Source: Fictibacillus enclensis (GTDB lineage Bacteria > Bacillota > Bacilli > Bacillales > Fictibacillaceae). Taken from it: a DNA stretch of 64,000 bases. Below the pieces are notes generated by a model, which made no database searches, was not told the origin of the DNA, and saw only the letters and a program-made list of their open reading frames with translations. Made by a program: the position numbers and the translations under genes. Below, in pieces: positions 44,482-54,832 of this stretch (position 1 is the first letter of the stretch; each line of letters starts with the position of its first letter). Location of the stretch: assembly GCF_001457035.1 (NCBI RefSeq), contig NZ_KQ758618.1:620001-684000 (forward strand), given 5' to 3'.

Positions 44482-45129
44482 ATGCGTCAGCGTTTTAAAC
44501 CGTGGGCAAAAGAAAAGCTTCAAGAGTACCCCGCAATTGTTGCCCAAAATCCTGCCGAATTAAAAGGCAGATGGCACGAGTACTTTGGAAATAACAATCC
44601 CATCCATATTGAAGTGGGAACAGGCAAAGGGCAATTTGTCACGGGTATGGGAAAAGCCCACCCGGACATTAATTATATTGGAATGGAAATTTACGATAGC
44701 ATTATCGTTTCTGCATTGGAAAAAATCGTTGTAGAAGACATCGGAAACGTTAAAATCATCCGTGAAAATGCACAAAAGCTGACTGACTTTTTTGAGCCGA
44801 GTGAAGTGGACAGGGTGTATCTGAACTTTTCTGATCCATGGCCGAAAAACAAGCATGAAAAACGCCGGTTGACTCATGAATTTTTTCTCGCCATATTTAA
44901 AACCATACTTGGGGAAAACGGCGAAATCCATTTTAAAACCGACAACCAGGGGCTGTTTGAATACTCGCTTCACAGCTTTTCAAAATACGGCATGGTTTTA
45001 AATCAGGTTTGGCTTGATTTGCACAATAGTGATTATGAAGGAAATATTATGACGGAATATGAAGAAAAATTCTCTTCCAAAGGCTTCAGGATCTATCGCA
45101 CAGAAGCCCAATTCCGATCAAAGAACTAA
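44482..45129 (+). CDS. trmB: tRNA (guanine-N7-)-methyltransferase
   Basis: 215-residue class I methyltransferase that makes m7G46 in tRNA. Motifs: [16 protein letters not shown] (SAM loop), [11 protein letters not shown], and [20 protein letters not shown] with the catalytic and tRNA-binding DPWPKxxHxKRR element. ATG 44482 follows AGAAAGGAAG. Single gene with its own terminator. Confidence 0.96.
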   Translation: MRQRFKPWAKEKLQEYPAIVAQNPAELKGRWHEYFGNNNPIHIEVGTGKGQFVTGMGKAHPDINYIGMEIYDSIIVSALEKIVVEDIGNVKIIRENAQKLTDFFEPSEVDRVYLNFSDPWPKNKHEKRRLTHEFFLAIFKTILGENGEIHFKTDNQGLFEYSLHSFSKYGMVLNQVWLDLHNSDYEGNIMTEYEEKFSSKGFRIYRTEAQFRSKN

Positions 45130-45156
45130 CCCGGGCCATGTTGCCGGGTTTTTTGT
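45128..45156 (+). terminator. Terminator after trmB
   Basis: AACCCGG pairs with CCGGGTT, followed by a T-run. Confidence 0.85.
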
Positions 45157-45183
45157 TGTTTGATTTTGTATTTCCTCATTGAC

Positions 45184-45352
45184 GGTTGATGGAGTGCAAG
45201 GTGCGAGACTCCAGCAGGAAAAGCGGGACAGATGAGACCAATGAGGCTCTTGCGTCGTTACCGCAGGAGCTTTCGACGAGGAAGTAGGCGTTAACGCCGG
45301 TCAGGCTCAGCGCCCTCCTGCGGAAAGCGAGCGACCTGGAACGAAATTAACC
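45184..45352. repeat. Intergenic repeat element, copy 1
   Basis: About 170 bases beginning GTTGATGGAGTG, with GTGCGAGACTCC, CAGGAAAAGCGGGACAGATG and AAGCGAGCGACCTGGAACG, ending AAATTAACC. The same blocks occur in the same order at 59238-59392. It resembles a structured intergenic element I know from many Bacillus genomes, whose function is not established. The middle here holds inverted arms (CTCCTGCGG near 45316 opposite CCGCAGGAG near 45261). It lies between the trmB terminator and ytnP. Confidence 0.75.
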
Positions 45353-45450
45353 ACTGAAAATTTGTCTAAAAATGTTGTCGGACGGGAAATACAAAGTATG
45401 GTAAACTAAATTCAGACTATTGTTAATACTGCTAAAGGAGTGTGAAGGAA

Positions 45451-46287
45451 TTGGATCAATGGAAAATAGGAGGTCTCACATTAACCTGGCTGGATGGCGG
45501 TGTCACTCATATGGACGGAGGCGCCATGTTCGGAGTCGTCCCCAAACCGTTGTGGAGCAAAAAGTATGCGCCCAATGAATTGAATCAGATTGAGTTGAGA
45601 ACCGAGCCGATCCTGGTCCAGGGGTTTGGAAAAAATATTCTGATTGAAGCTGGAATCGGCAGCGGCAAATTAAGCGAAAAGCAAAAAAGAAATTATGGCG
45701 TACATGAAGAGGCATCGATCGAAACAAGCTTGAATGAGCTTGGATTGACTGTGAAGGATATCGATATGGTTTTAATGACGCATATGCACTTCGATCATGC
45801 TTCAGGACTAACCCGGAAAAATGGGGAAGAATTCGTTTCTGTTTTTGAAAACGCTGCCATACATACCTCTGCGATTGAATGGGAGGAATTGAAGAACCCG
45901 AATATCCGCTCCCGAAACACGTATTGGGAAGAAAACTGGAAACCAATTGAATCTCAGGTATGCACATTTAGCGAAACATTTGAACCTATTAATGGAATAA
46001 AAATGGTCCATACCGGCGGGCATAGCGATGGTCACAGTATTATCGAAATACATACGGACGGGCAGACGGTGTATCATTTAGGTGATATTATGCCAACTCA
46101 TGCCCATGAAAATCCCCTGTGGGTGCTGGCTTATGATGATTATCCAATGACCTCCATTTATGAAAAGCAAAAATGGATCAAGCCGGATACCTGGTACTTT
46201 TTTTATCACGATGCTGTGTACCGGGCGGTGAAATGGAATGGGGAGGGGGCGATTTCAGAAAGTATTAAGCGAAGGGCAAATCTTTAA
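45451..46287 (+). CDS. ytnP: Metallo-beta-lactamase-fold lactonase YtnP
   Basis: 278 residues. The HXHXDH zinc motif is [13 protein letters not shown] (near residue 112); GGHSDGHS and [11 protein letters not shown] carry further ligands. B. subtilis YtnP hydrolyses acyl-homoserine lactones and interferes with streptomycete signalling. N-terminal signature [20 protein letters not shown] agrees. The frame opens at GTG 45442, but AGGAG spacing and the family start favour TTG 45451. Confidence 0.92.
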   Translation: MDQWKIGGLTLTWLDGGVTHMDGGAMFGVVPKPLWSKKYAPNELNQIELRTEPILVQGFGKNILIEAGIGSGKLSEKQKRNYGVHEEASIETSLNELGLTVKDIDMVLMTHMHFDHASGLTRKNGEEFVSVFENAAIHTSAIEWEELKNPNIRSRNTYWEENWKPIESQVCTFSETFEPINGIKMVHTGGHSDGHSIIEIHTDGQTVYHLGDIMPTHAHENPLWVLAYDDYPMTSIYEKQKWIKPDTWYFFYHDAVYRAVKWNGEGAISESIKRRANL

Positions 46288-46393
46288 CGTTGTCAAATTT
46301 TCGTCACATTATTTCCAGATTCAAGTAGGTAAACAATAAGGAGATCTATGATATGATGGAAGAGATTAGGACTGAAAGCAAGGAGGATTATTT

Positions 46394-46930
46394 ATGAAAA
46401 AGAAGATTTTTGCACTATTTTCCGTTTTTACTCTTGTTTTTTCCTTTGCTTCGATTGCTTCCGCTGCTGGAGCAACTGCAGAAATGAAAGCAGCTATTGA
46501 AAAAGGATTAAAAGATGCCCACTATGATTACAAAAAAGGCAGCATTGAAATCAGTGATGTTCAAACGGTGCCCAATGAGGACAAGAAGCTGAATACGTCA
46601 GAAATTGTTGTCGGCATGGGATCCTACAAAACAAAGAGAGACAATATCTTTTCTTTCACGCACAAAGAAATTGTCTTCTACAATCCAAAAGACAATAAGA
46701 TGCTGACGGAACAGGAAGTGGCCAAGGCCGGTCCGGAGCTTCAAAAGTACAAGAAAGACCATGAAAGCGAGACAGGAACCAAAATGGATTATGTGGTTGT
46801 TCTTCTGCTACTTGCTCTAGTATTGCTTGTACCTTTATACCTCCTTACGATTTGGGAAAAAGGACAGTACCTTACTACTAAGTTCAAAATTAAAAACAAC
46901 TTGTATAATCACACCAAAGAATTTAACTAA
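46394..46930 (+). CDS. Hypothetical protein with signal peptide and C-terminal membrane segment
   Basis: 178 residues. Signal peptide MKKKIFALFSVFTLVFSFAS with a cleavage site near ASAAG (about residue 25). The middle 100 residues are charged and probably exposed outside. One membrane segment lies at about residues 132-153 (YVVVLLLLALVLLVPLYLL), then a short basic tail. I do not recognise the family. AAGGAGG precedes ATG 46394. Own terminator. Confidence 0.8.
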   Translation: MKKKIFALFSVFTLVFSFASIASAAGATAEMKAAIEKGLKDAHYDYKKGSIEISDVQTVPNEDKKLNTSEIVVGMGSYKTKRDNIFSFTHKEIVFYNPKDNKMLTEQEVAKAGPELQKYKKDHESETGTKMDYVVVLLLLALVLLVPLYLLTIWEKGQYLTTKFKIKNNLYNHTKEFN

Positions 46931-46935
46931 AAAGA

Positions 46936-46968
46936 AAACACCGCTTGCTCAAGCGGTGTTTTCTTTTT
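46936..46968. terminator. Bidirectional terminator
   Basis: AAACACCGCTT pairs with AAGCGGTGTTT; T-rich on the plus side and on the complement. Confidence 0.88.
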
Positions 46969-46975
46969 GGCCCTT

Positions 46976-47305
46976 TTAGACAGTAGCAGCCACTTTATCT
47001 CCATGTTTTGAAATATCAAGTATACTCCCGGTTTTAGCATCAATCGTGAAATCGTATTGTGTCAATTTGGAATGAAGTCTGCTTGACAGACCTCCTTTAT
47101 ATACGGTGTAGGGAAGCCCGAAACGCTTAACCTCTTCTGGATGAACATTGATCCAGGAACCGGTGATCTTAAATTCATCCCTGGTCTGGTCTTTAACGAG
47201 GTTTAATGCTTTTTCAGGAGTCAATGTCTGCGGTAAACGTTTCGCAGCGACATATCCTGCCGCAAATCCTGCAACTCCGGCAAGAATCCATTTGCTTGCT
47301 TTCAT
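46976..47305 (-). CDS. Small PepSY-like envelope protein
   Basis: 109 residues. An N-terminal membrane segment (KASKWILAGVAGFAAGYVAA) is followed by a domain with EKALNLVKDQTRDEFKITG, YKGGLSSRLHSKLTQYDF and TIDAKTGSILDI, which is the PepSY-like pattern of predicted small secreted Bacillus proteins. Role unknown. AAGGAG at suitable distance selects ATG 47305 over ATG 47314. Convergent with the preceding gene. Confidence 0.78.
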   Translation of the reverse strand: MKASKWILAGVAGFAAGYVAAKRLPQTLTPEKALNLVKDQTRDEFKITGSWINVHPEEVKRFGLPYTVYKGGLSSRLHSKLTQYDFTIDAKTGSILDISKHGDKVAATV

Positions 47306-47407
47306 GTTCAGCATCTCCTTTTTTGTGTGAGCTTTTTCCCATACAGTATAACAGAAATAAACCCATGAACAAAAAACAGGCGCCCAGCTGTCAGGCGTAA
47401 TAGCAGC

Positions 47408-47437
47408 TTGCGTATTTCGGGGTGTTTTTGCTATGCT
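47408..47437 (+). promoter_or_regulatory. Promoter of the preQ1 leader and queDEC
   Basis: TTGCGT (47408-47413), an 18-base spacer and TATGCT (47432-47437). It would start transcription just before the riboswitch. Confidence 0.6.
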
Positions 47438-47451
47438 AAAAAAGCGTTAGT

Positions 47452-47500
47452 ACGAGGGTTCGAAATTCCCGCCCCTCATTAAAAAAAACTAGGGAGCGTG
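47452..47500 (+). ncRNA. PreQ1-I riboswitch
   Basis: The small aptamer shows a P1 stem with GAGGGTTCGAAATTCCC and GCCCCTC, then the A-rich tail and pseudoknot strand ATTAAAAAAAACTAGGGAGC. This fits class I preQ1 riboswitches, which turn off queuosine biosynthesis operons when preQ1 is present. It precedes queDEC and is followed by a terminator whose stem would compete with the pseudoknot strand. Confidence 0.85.
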
Positions 47501-47501
47501 G

Positions 47502-47569
47502 AAAACCATAAACCTTTCACTCTCTCCCGATCGTTTGTTGACAGGGAGCTTTTTTATGGTTTTTTTCAT
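47502..47569 (+). terminator. PreQ1 riboswitch terminator
   Basis: AAAACCATAAA and CTCCC arms pair with GGGAG and TTTATGGTTTT, ending in a T-run at 47569. Confidence 0.75.
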
Positions 47570-47594
47570 GTTCTTGGAAGGATGTTGAAGATAA

Positions 47595-48077
47595 ATGGAA
47601 TTCGAAATTCCAAAAAAGGTGCAAAAAATAGATGAAGATATTCAGCGCGAAAAGCTGAAATACCATAATAAGCGGGTAGCTGTAACAAAAGAATTTACGT
47701 TTGATGCGGCTCATCATCTCCATTGCTATGAAGGAAAGTGCAAGAACCTGCACGGCCATACGTACAGGCTGGTCCTGACCATCAGTGGGTTTGTAGATCC
47801 GGTTGGCATTTCCATGGATTTTGGGGATATAAAGAAAATTTATAAAGAGGCGATCGAAAGCAGGCTGGATCATCGTTATTTAAATGATGTGCTGCCGCCA
47901 ATGAACACGACCGCAGAAAATATGATTGTATGGATCTGGGAAGAGTTCGATCAAAAACTGGATGATTATCAATGGAAAGAAAAAGGCTTCCTCCTAGAGG
48001 AAATCGTACTTTATGAAACACCAACTAGTTATGCAACCATGAAAAGGGAGTGGATGGATCATGACGAATCACTTTGA
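47595..48077 (+). CDS. queD: 6-carboxy-tetrahydropterin synthase QueD
   Basis: 160 residues. Converts dihydroneopterin triphosphate to 6-carboxy-5,6,7,8-tetrahydropterin, step two of preQ0 synthesis. Zinc-binding and catalytic residues are in FDAAHHLHCYEGKCKNLHGH (near residues 37-56), with DFGDIKK and LDHRYLND. ATG 47595 lies after the preQ1 terminator. It overlaps queE by 17 bases, so the genes are coupled. Confidence 0.94.
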   Translation: MEFEIPKKVQKIDEDIQREKLKYHNKRVAVTKEFTFDAAHHLHCYEGKCKNLHGHTYRLVLTISGFVDPVGISMDFGDIKKIYKEAIESRLDHRYLNDVLPPMNTTAENMIVWIWEEFDQKLDDYQWKEKGFLLEEIVLYETPTSYATMKREWMDHDESL

Positions 48078-48792
48078 GCTTCCTTCATCTGATGTGTACT
48101 CCCAATGGAAGCTTCCCATGGTTGAAATTTTTGAAACCATAGAAGGAGAGGGAATGGCTGCAGGCTTTCCAACCATTTTTGTCCGCGTGTTTCATTGCAA
48201 TTTGCGATGCACCTGGTGTGATACACCGTACAGTTATGCTCCTGCCAAACCTGAATTTGAAGCAACAATTGAGGAGATTATTGAACGCATTAACACGTTC
48301 GCCTCTAAGCGCATCTGTTTTACCGGCGGAGAACCGTTAATTCACAGAGAAAAGTCCGCTGCTCTTTTAAAGGCAATGGCGGGCATCGAGCGAATTGAGG
48401 ATATTCATGTGGAAACCAACGGAGCGATTGCTCTGAAACCCTTTCAGCTTTTGCGTGAAAGCGACCCGGTGCTGAGTAGTAAAGTACGATTCGTTATGGA
48501 TTACAAGCTGCCGGCTTCCGGTGAAATGGACCGCATGATTCATGAAAACTTTGTTGTCTTGAAGCCGCATGATGAGATTAAATTCGTGATTGGAACTGAC
48601 GAGGATTTTGACATTGCTTCGTCAGTACTGGAGCAGCATCACAAACAAGGTCTGGCCTTATTCAGCCCGGTCTGGGAGACCATGCCTCCTGAAAAACTGG
48701 TAAACAAAGTATTAAGTGCACGCATGTCAGATGTCAAAGTCAGCATGCAGCTTCATAAAATCATCTGGGATCCGGAGAAAAGAGGGGTATAA
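48061..48792 (+). CDS. queE: 7-carboxy-7-deazaguanine synthase QueE
   Basis: 243-residue radical SAM enzyme that contracts the pterin ring to 7-carboxy-7-deazaguanine. The CX3CX2C cluster is [16 protein letters not shown] (near residues 43-52), with [11 protein letters not shown] later. ATG 48061 overlaps the end of queD; queC begins three bases after its stop. Confidence 0.95.
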   Translation: MTNHFELPSSDVYSQWKLPMVEIFETIEGEGMAAGFPTIFVRVFHCNLRCTWCDTPYSYAPAKPEFEATIEEIIERINTFASKRICFTGGEPLIHREKSAALLKAMAGIERIEDIHVETNGAIALKPFQLLRESDPVLSSKVRFVMDYKLPASGEMDRMIHENFVVLKPHDEIKFVIGTDEDFDIASSVLEQHHKQGLALFSPVWETMPPEKLVNKVLSARMSDVKVSMQLHKIIWDPEKRGV

Positions 48793-48794
48793 AC

Positions 48795-49466
48795 ATGAAA
48801 AAAGCAGTGATTGTTTTAAGTGGAGGGCTTGACAGTACGACCTGCATGGGAATTGCAAAACATGAAGGGTATGAACTCTATCCTTTGACCTTTAACTACG
48901 GCCAAAGACACAGCCGTGAAGTGAATCAGGCAAAAAAAGTTGCTGAGTATTTTGATGTAAAGGAACACCGCATTGTGGACATTGCTTTCCTGAACCAAAT
49001 TGGAGGCAGTGCTCTTACGGACGCTTCAATCGATGTTCCAACGGAAAAAGAAGATAAGGAAGAGATACCGTCGACCTATGTTCCGGCCCGCAACATGATC
49101 TTTTTATCTCTGGCTAGCGCCTATGCGGAAGTAATAGGGGCGGAGGCCGTCTTTATTGGCGTGTCTGCTGTCGATTACAGCGGTTATCCTGATTGCCGGC
49201 CTGAATTTATCAAAAGTATGAACGAAACGATTAATCTTGCAACAAAAGCCGGCACGACCGGAGAGCAAATTGCCATCTGTGCTCCGCTTATGCATTTGAC
49301 AAAAAAGGAAACCATTCAAAAAGGACTGGAACTTGAGGTGCCTTATCATTTAACCACTTCCTGTTACAACGGAGAAGAAGAAGCATGCGGCGAATGTGAC
49401 AGCTGCAAGCTCCGCTTAAAAGGATTTGAGGAAGCGGGCGCAAAAGATCCAATTCCATACAAATAA
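48795..49466 (+). CDS. queC: 7-cyano-7-deazaguanine synthase QueC
   Basis: 223-residue ATP pyrophosphatase that converts CDG to preQ0. P-loop [13 protein letters not shown] (residues 8-20), [15 protein letters not shown]-type region and the C-terminal zinc cysteines in [18 protein letters not shown]. Last gene of queDEC. In B. subtilis the operon continues with queF; here the next gene is a metallopeptidase. Confidence 0.96.
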   Translation: MKKAVIVLSGGLDSTTCMGIAKHEGYELYPLTFNYGQRHSREVNQAKKVAEYFDVKEHRIVDIAFLNQIGGSALTDASIDVPTEKEDKEEIPSTYVPARNMIFLSLASAYAEVIGAEAVFIGVSAVDYSGYPDCRPEFIKSMNETINLATKAGTTGEQIAICAPLMHLTKKETIQKGLELEVPYHLTTSCYNGEEEACGECDSCKLRLKGFEEAGAKDPIPYK

Positions 49467-49558
49467 TAAGAACTGTCCCCTATTGAAGGTTGGTAAATTT
49501 TGATTGCCAGCGGTACAATAGGGGTATTACATATATCCGTTTTTTGAAAGGAGAACCA

Positions 49559-50623
49559 ATGAATACTGATACATTGCGGTTGTTTAAAACATTAACAGAG
49601 CTTCCCGGTGCACCGGGATTTGAGCATGACGTCCGTAAATTTGTACGAAAAGAAATTGAGCCGTTTAGTGATGAAATCATCCAGGACGGAATGGGCAGCA
49701 TTTTTGGAGTCAGACATGGAGAAGGTCCAAAAGTGATGGTTGCCGGCCACATGGATGAGGTTGGATTTATGGTGACCCGTATTACCCGGAATGGCATGAT
49801 TCATTTTGAAACACTTGGCGGCTGGTGGAGTCAGGTCTTGCTTGCCCAAAGAGTTCAGATTATTACAGAGCACGGTCCGGTGATTGGTGTTATCGGTTCA
49901 GTTCCGCCGCATCTTTTAGGTGAAGATCAACGAAAGCGGCCAATGGACATCAAGCATATGTATATTGATATCGGAGCTGACAGCAGACAGGATGCAGAGA
50001 AGTTCGGCATTCGTCCGGGACAGCAAATTGTTCCGATTTGTCCGTTTACCCCGATGGCGAATCCCAAAAAGATTATGGCAAAAGCATGGGATAACCGGTA
50101 TGGTGTTGGACTGGCCATTGAGCTTCTAAAGGAATTAAAAGATGTGAAGCTGCCAAACCAGCTTTATTCTGGAGCAACGGTTCAGGAAGAAGCTGGCTTG
50201 AGAGGTTCAAAAACGGCGGCCAATTTGATTGAACCCGATATTTTTTATGCCCTGGATGCAAGCCCGGCTAACGACATGACGGGAAATGAAAATGAATTTG
50301 GACATCTTGGGAAAGGGACGTTGCTTCGGATTCTGGACCGCACGATGATTACGAATAAAAATCTGCGCGAATTTATTCTGGATACCGCCGAAACAAACAA
50401 CATTCCTTATCAATATTTTGTTTCTCCGGGCGGCACGGACGCGGGCAGTGTTCATCTTTCAGGAAAAGGCGTTCCCTCTGCTGTTGTGGGCATCTGTTCC
50501 CGTTATATTCACACTCATGCTTCCATTGTTCATGTGGATGACTATGCCGCGGCTAAAGAACTGCTGATCCAGCTTGTTAAAACGACAGACCAATCCATGC
50601 TGGATAGCATCCTGAACGACTGA
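49559..50623 (+). CDS. ytoP: M42-family aminopeptidase YtoP
   Basis: 354 residues, glutamyl aminopeptidase/PepA-like fold with two metals: [16 protein letters not shown] (His, Asp), [17 protein letters not shown] (Asp), [13 protein letters not shown] (Glu-Glu), FYALDASP (Asp) and a C-terminal [12 protein letters not shown] (His). The frame runs upstream to 49490, but AAAGGAG sets ATG 49559. Probable cytosolic peptide clean-up. Confidence 0.93.
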   Translation: MNTDTLRLFKTLTELPGAPGFEHDVRKFVRKEIEPFSDEIIQDGMGSIFGVRHGEGPKVMVAGHMDEVGFMVTRITRNGMIHFETLGGWWSQVLLAQRVQIITEHGPVIGVIGSVPPHLLGEDQRKRPMDIKHMYIDIGADSRQDAEKFGIRPGQQIVPICPFTPMANPKKIMAKAWDNRYGVGLAIELLKELKDVKLPNQLYSGATVQEEAGLRGSKTAANLIEPDIFYALDASPANDMTGNENEFGHLGKGTLLRILDRTMITNKNLREFILDTAETNNIPYQYFVSPGGTDAGSVHLSGKGVPSAVVGICSRYIHTHASIVHVDDYAAAKELLIQLVKTTDQSMLDSILND

Positions 50624-50641
50624 GATTTGGTAGGTGATTAA

Positions 50642-51136
50642 ATGAAATATGCAATTGGTTCCGCGAATCCTGCAAAAGTAAAAGCAGTGGAACAAATGAT
50701 AAAGGAGCCGGTCCAGCCATTGGACGTTCCTTCAGGTGTATCCCCGCAGCCTTTATCTGACGAGGAAACTCGGCTTGGCGCAGTTAATCGTGCAAAAGCG
50801 TGTGTAGAAAAAGGAGCGGAGCTTGGATTCGGCCTCGAAGGAGGCGTTACTGATATGGAAGGAACGCTCTATCTTTGCAACTGGGGAGCACTGGCGGATC
50901 AGGACGGCCACCTGGTCGTTGCGAGCGGGGCAAAGATTCCTCTGCCCGATGAGATCGCTGCTCCTATCCGAAAGGGAAGTGAACTGGGAGAGGTGATGAC
51001 CAGTTTTACATCCGACAAAGATATTCGAAAAAAAGCAGGGGCCATCGGGGTTTTGACAAATGGCGAGCTGGCACGGGATGAGATGTTCATGCACATCGTC
51101 AAGCTCCTCTATGGACAATATAAATTTCAAAAGTGA
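50642..51136 (+). CDS. DUF84-family protein (inosine/xanthosine triphosphatase-like)
   Basis: 164 residues beginning KYAIGSANPAKVKAVEQMI, with GFGLEGGVTDMEGTLYLCNW in the middle. This is the DUF84/YjjX family, whose studied members hydrolyse ITP and XTP to keep deaminated purines out of nucleic acids. 16 bases after ytoP, so probably co-transcribed. Followed by a bidirectional terminator. Confidence 0.85.
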   Translation: MKYAIGSANPAKVKAVEQMIKEPVQPLDVPSGVSPQPLSDEETRLGAVNRAKACVEKGAELGFGLEGGVTDMEGTLYLCNWGALADQDGHLVVASGAKIPLPDEIAAPIRKGSELGEVMTSFTSDKDIRKKAGAIGVLTNGELARDEMFMHIVKLLYGQYKFQK

Positions 51137-51144
51137 TAGAAATG

Positions 51145-51172
51145 AAAAAAGCTCCTTTCGGGGAGCTTTTTT
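51145..51172. terminator. Bidirectional terminator
   Basis: AAAAAAGCTCC pairs with GGAGCTTTTTT across a short loop. Confidence 0.92.
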
Positions 51173-51196
51173 CATTGGGGTTTTTGTTTGGGGATT

Positions 51197-53254
51197 CTAG
51201 GAAGCAGCTCCTTCTGCTTCCATAGATGCTGAGGCTTCAAGCAAGCTGTCTTGGAGAGCGTCAGGCGTCTCGTTTGTACGCTTTGAATGAGTTTCTCCGA
51301 GATGAAACTGCTGAACTTCGTTTTGCAGGTTAAGGGCGATTTCCTGAAGTTCATTGGCAGCGTCGTTCACCTCATTAATGGCTTGTTTATGATGGATGCT
51401 TGATTCGCTGACCTGCTCGCTTGTTGCGACGGACTCCTGTGAGATGGCGCTCACTTTATGGAGTTTTTCTGAAAGTCCCACATTGGCCGCTCCCACATGT
51501 TGAATCGATTGCTGAATACGGCTGATTTTGCTGTGAACCGCAGTTACATTTGTAACGATTGATTCAAATGCCTCTCGGGTCATGGACACGGATTGCAGCT
51601 GTTCATTTCGATATTCTTGAAAACTTGCGGCTTCCTGGGTGAGGTTTTCCATTTGTTTTGCCATCATTTTAACCAGATTCTGAATTTGTTCCGCTTCATT
51701 CTTTGAGCGTTCCGCAAGCTTACGGACTTCGGCGGCAACGACGCCAAATCCCCTGCCGGCTTCTCCGGCTCTTGCAGACTCGATGGCCGCATTGAGTGCA
51801 AGCAGATCGGTACTTCTCGTAATCTCCTGAATGGTATGAACAATCGGCTGTATCTGTTTTGATTGTTCGCTCGCTTGCTGAATTTGGGCAATAAGGTTGT
51901 TTGCGAGAGCAATAAACTTTTCAGAATGATGATTGAGCTGCTGGACCGTTTCCATACCCGATTTTCCATCTTCTTCTGCACGCAATGTATCATCAGCGAT
52001 TTGTTCGCTGAAAGCAGCTGTTGCCTCGATAGCCTCGGTTACCTCATTCAGCAGCTCGGTGCTTTCGTGTAAATGGTCTGCCTGATTCTGCGCCCCGAGA
52101 GATACCTGATGTGCAGCTTCTGAAACTTCTTCAGTCTGAGCCGTTGTCTCTTCGGAAATGGCGGCGAGATGCTGTGATGAAGCTGCCAATTGCTCAGAAG
52201 CTTTTTGTACCTCACTGAGCGATCGCTGCATTTTTTCAGCCATTCCGTTAAAGGTTTCAGCCAGAGCACCCATTTCATCATTGGTCGTCACCTTTACACG
52301 GTAATCCAGGTTTCCGTTTCCGATAATTGTGGCCCCTTCTTTAAGCAATGAAATGGAACGGACGATCGAACGGGTCAGCCAGACTCCGGCAAAGCTGAGA
52401 CCGGCAATAATCACAACTGCCATCCCAATCATGAGCCAGGTGAGCAAGGATTTTAATCCTGACTGCTGGTTTGCAAGCTGGGCCCGTTTTTGATCGTTTG
52501 ATTTTTCGATTGTCATGATGGAAACATCCACCTTGTCGGCGATCGTTTCAAATTCGGCGTTAATTCCCTTGATTTGTTTGGACACGTTTTGAATATTACC
52601 TGCAGATGATGTATATTTCAGCAGTTTGGTTTTGAAGTCGTCTTTTTCCTTCTGGGAAAGGGAAGTCTGGTCAAGCTGATTTTCGAAGGATTGGGCGGCC
52701 TCCTCAAATTTGGTGATATTTTGGTCATTCAATTCTAAATAGAATTCTTTTTCATATGTGCTCATGATCAAGAAGCGGTTGTACAGCTTTTCATCCTTTA
52801 AATCTTTCACTCTTTTTTCAAAGTCCGCTGATGTATCGGACATCAATTTTTTTAGTTCCATAATTTGTACGGTCATCGCTGAAGTAGAAGTAAACGCTGT
52901 TTTGTATTGACCGATTTTATCAAGAATACTTTTGTATTCGTTTTTTAAGGAAGAATTGTTGGCTTTCTTCGAATAGTTTTTTACTTTCTTTTGCAATGTA
53001 AGAACAGAAGAATCAATTTCGCTGGCTTTTTCTGTAGAAGGCGTTCTTAAATATTCTTGCTCCTTCTTTCGGATGGCTGATAATTCGCTGTAAATTTCCT
53101 TGCTTTGGATGCTGTTTTGCTGCAGCTGGTCTTTTTCTGCATCCATTTTTCCGTTCAGCCAAATATAGGCTGCCATAAAGATGGTCATGACAAGCAATCC
53201 GCACAAACTGATCAATAACATGGTTCTGACTCTGTTTCGAATGGACATATTCAT
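51197..53254 (-). CDS. Methyl-accepting chemotaxis protein
   Basis: 685 residues. Transmembrane helix near residues 10-30, a long helical sensory region (no Cache or PAS signature, four-helix-bundle-like), second membrane helix near 268-290, HAMP, and the cytoplasmic signalling hairpin with tip [19 protein letters not shown] and [13 protein letters not shown]. It would feed CheA/CheW; the ligand is unknown. GGAGGGG sets the start at ATG 53254. Not part of the usual Bacillus order here, so perhaps an insertion. Confidence 0.93.
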   Translation of the reverse strand: MNMSIRNRVRTMLLISLCGLLVMTIFMAAYIWLNGKMDAEKDQLQQNSIQSKEIYSELSAIRKKEQEYLRTPSTEKASEIDSSVLTLQKKVKNYSKKANNSSLKNEYKSILDKIGQYKTAFTSTSAMTVQIMELKKLMSDTSADFEKRVKDLKDEKLYNRFLIMSTYEKEFYLELNDQNITKFEEAAQSFENQLDQTSLSQKEKDDFKTKLLKYTSSAGNIQNVSKQIKGINAEFETIADKVDVSIMTIEKSNDQKRAQLANQQSGLKSLLTWLMIGMAVVIIAGLSFAGVWLTRSIVRSISLLKEGATIIGNGNLDYRVKVTTNDEMGALAETFNGMAEKMQRSLSEVQKASEQLAASSQHLAAISEETTAQTEEVSEAAHQVSLGAQNQADHLHESTELLNEVTEAIEATAAFSEQIADDTLRAEEDGKSGMETVQQLNHHSEKFIALANNLIAQIQQASEQSKQIQPIVHTIQEITRSTDLLALNAAIESARAGEAGRGFGVVAAEVRKLAERSKNEAEQIQNLVKMMAKQMENLTQEAASFQEYRNEQLQSVSMTREAFESIVTNVTAVHSKISRIQQSIQHVGAANVGLSEKLHKVSAISQESVATSEQVSESSIHHKQAINEVNDAANELQEIALNLQNEVQQFHLGETHSKRTNETPDALQDSLLEASASMEAEGAAS

Positions 53255-53411
53255 TTTGCTCCCCTCCAATTTTAATATCGGAAGAATCTTCTTTTTGTTT
53301 ATATCTGAAATTTTAAGCAATTTTTTATGGTGTCTTTACAGATGTTAATCCTCCTGTATAATAAATAGGTTACAATGTGCATTCTACATACGATGATAAA
53401 GGAGAATGGGT

Positions 53412-54419
53412 GTGGTTCAATTTTTGGCAAGAAAGGGAGTAACATTATCCCCGAAAGTATATTTCATTACAGGGTTCAGCTATTTTGCGCTTGGATTAAT
53501 GTCCTCGTTGGTGATCGGACTTATTTTAAAAACGATTGGAGAACAGGCGGGATGGCCGTTTTTTATTAAAATGGGGACAATAGCCATGAGCATGCTTGGA
53601 CCGGCTATTGGGGCAGCTGTCGCCTATGGGCTTGAAGCACCTCCGCTCGTGTTGTTTGCGACCGTAGCTGCAGGTGCGGCAGGGGCTGAGCTTGGAAGTG
53701 TGGCAGGCAGTTTTGTGGCGTCCCTTGTAGCGATAGAAGCAGGAAAGCTTGTTTCAAAGGAAACAAAAGTGGATATTCTCGTTACACCTGCAGTCACTGT
53801 TTTTGCGGGCTTTACGGTCGCCTATTTTGCGGGGCCGGGGATCGACCAGTTTATGAAAGGATTTGGCCATCTCATAATGTGGGCCACCGACCAGCGTCCT
53901 TTGGTCATGAGCATTCTTGTTGCAGTTTTGCTTGGGCTTGCTTTGACTGGCCCGATCTCAAGTGCGGCCATTGGTATCATGCTCGGCCTTGAAGGGACAG
54001 CAGCGGGTGCAGCGACCATCGGGTGTGCGGCACAGATGATCGGGTTTGCCACAATCAGCTTCAGGGAAAACGGTTTTGGTGGTTGGATTACGCAGGGGAT
54101 CGGAACTTCAAAGCTTCAGTTTCCTAACGTGGTTCGAAATCCGAGAATCATTATCCCGCCAACGGTTGCCGGCATGATCCTGGCGCCGATTGGGACTCTC
54201 GTTTTCCAGATGGTGAACATACCGGCAGGCGCGGGAATGGGGACCAGCGGCTTGGTCGGACAAATCATGACGTTTCGAACGATGGGCTTTGGCTGGGATG
54301 TTTTTTTGTATATCGTACTGCTGCATATTGCTGGACCAATTGTGATCAGTCTGGTACTTTCAGAATGGATGAGAAAAAAAGGTTATATCGCCTTTGGTGA
54401 TATGAAAATAAATCAATAA
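53412..54419 (+). CDS. PTS EIIC-like membrane protein (PTS_EIIC_2 family)
   Basis: 335 residues with about nine or ten hydrophobic segments, rich in Gly and Ala. The pattern GPAIGAAVAYGLEAPPLVLF and GPISSAAIGIMLGLEGTAAG fits the EIIC_2 family of orphan PTS-like permeases. No EIIA or EIIB domain is present or adjacent, so phosphotransfer is doubtful. AAAGGAG overlaps ATG 53406 too closely; GTG 53412 at 7 bases is the better start. It is 15 bases before ytpP. Confidence 0.8.
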   Translation: MVQFLARKGVTLSPKVYFITGFSYFALGLMSSLVIGLILKTIGEQAGWPFFIKMGTIAMSMLGPAIGAAVAYGLEAPPLVLFATVAAGAAGAELGSVAGSFVASLVAIEAGKLVSKETKVDILVTPAVTVFAGFTVAYFAGPGIDQFMKGFGHLIMWATDQRPLVMSILVAVLLGLALTGPISSAAIGIMLGLEGTAAGAATIGCAAQMIGFATISFRENGFGGWITQGIGTSKLQFPNVVRNPRIIIPPTVAGMILAPIGTLVFQMVNIPAGAGMGTSGLVGQIMTFRTMGFGWDVFLYIVLLHIAGPIVISLVLSEWMRKKGYIAFGDMKINQ

Positions 54420-54434
54420 GAGGAGCGAATCTTG

Positions 54435-54764
54435 ATGAAAACTGTACAAACGATTGAAGAGTTTAAAGAGACCACAGGAACAGGAAAAACCCTCGCTGTT
54501 TTTTCAGCGGACTGGTGTCCTGACTGTGTGTTTATCAAACCATTTCTTCCGGAGCTGGAGCAGGAATTCAACGAGTTTACATTTGTGTATGTGGACAGGG
54601 ATCAGTTGATCGAATTGTGCCAGGAACTTGATATTTTCGGGATACCGAGCTTTGTCGCCTTTCAAGACGGAAAAGAGATTGGACGGTATGTTGACAAAGA
54701 CCGTAAAACGAAGGAACAAATTTCATCGTTTATAAATAATTTGCCTGTTCATGCCAATGAATAG
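54435..54764 (+). CDS. ytpP: Thioredoxin-like protein YtpP
   Basis: 109 residues with a thioredoxin fold; active site FSADWCPDCVFIKPF (CPDC rather than CGPC) and cis-Pro in FGIPSFVAF. It is the Bacillus YtpP type, a likely thiol-disulfide exchange protein. GAGGAGC selects ATG 54435 over TTG 54432. Close behind the EIIC-like gene and probably co-transcribed with it. Confidence 0.9.
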   Translation: MKTVQTIEEFKETTGTGKTLAVFSADWCPDCVFIKPFLPELEQEFNEFTFVYVDRDQLIELCQELDIFGIPSFVAFQDGKEIGRYVDKDRKTKEQISSFINNLPVHANE

Positions 54765-54832
54765 TAGAAGTATGTTAAACTCAAAATAGTACGTGAATAC
54801 GTCGAGCATCATATTAAGAAAGGGCGTTAGCA

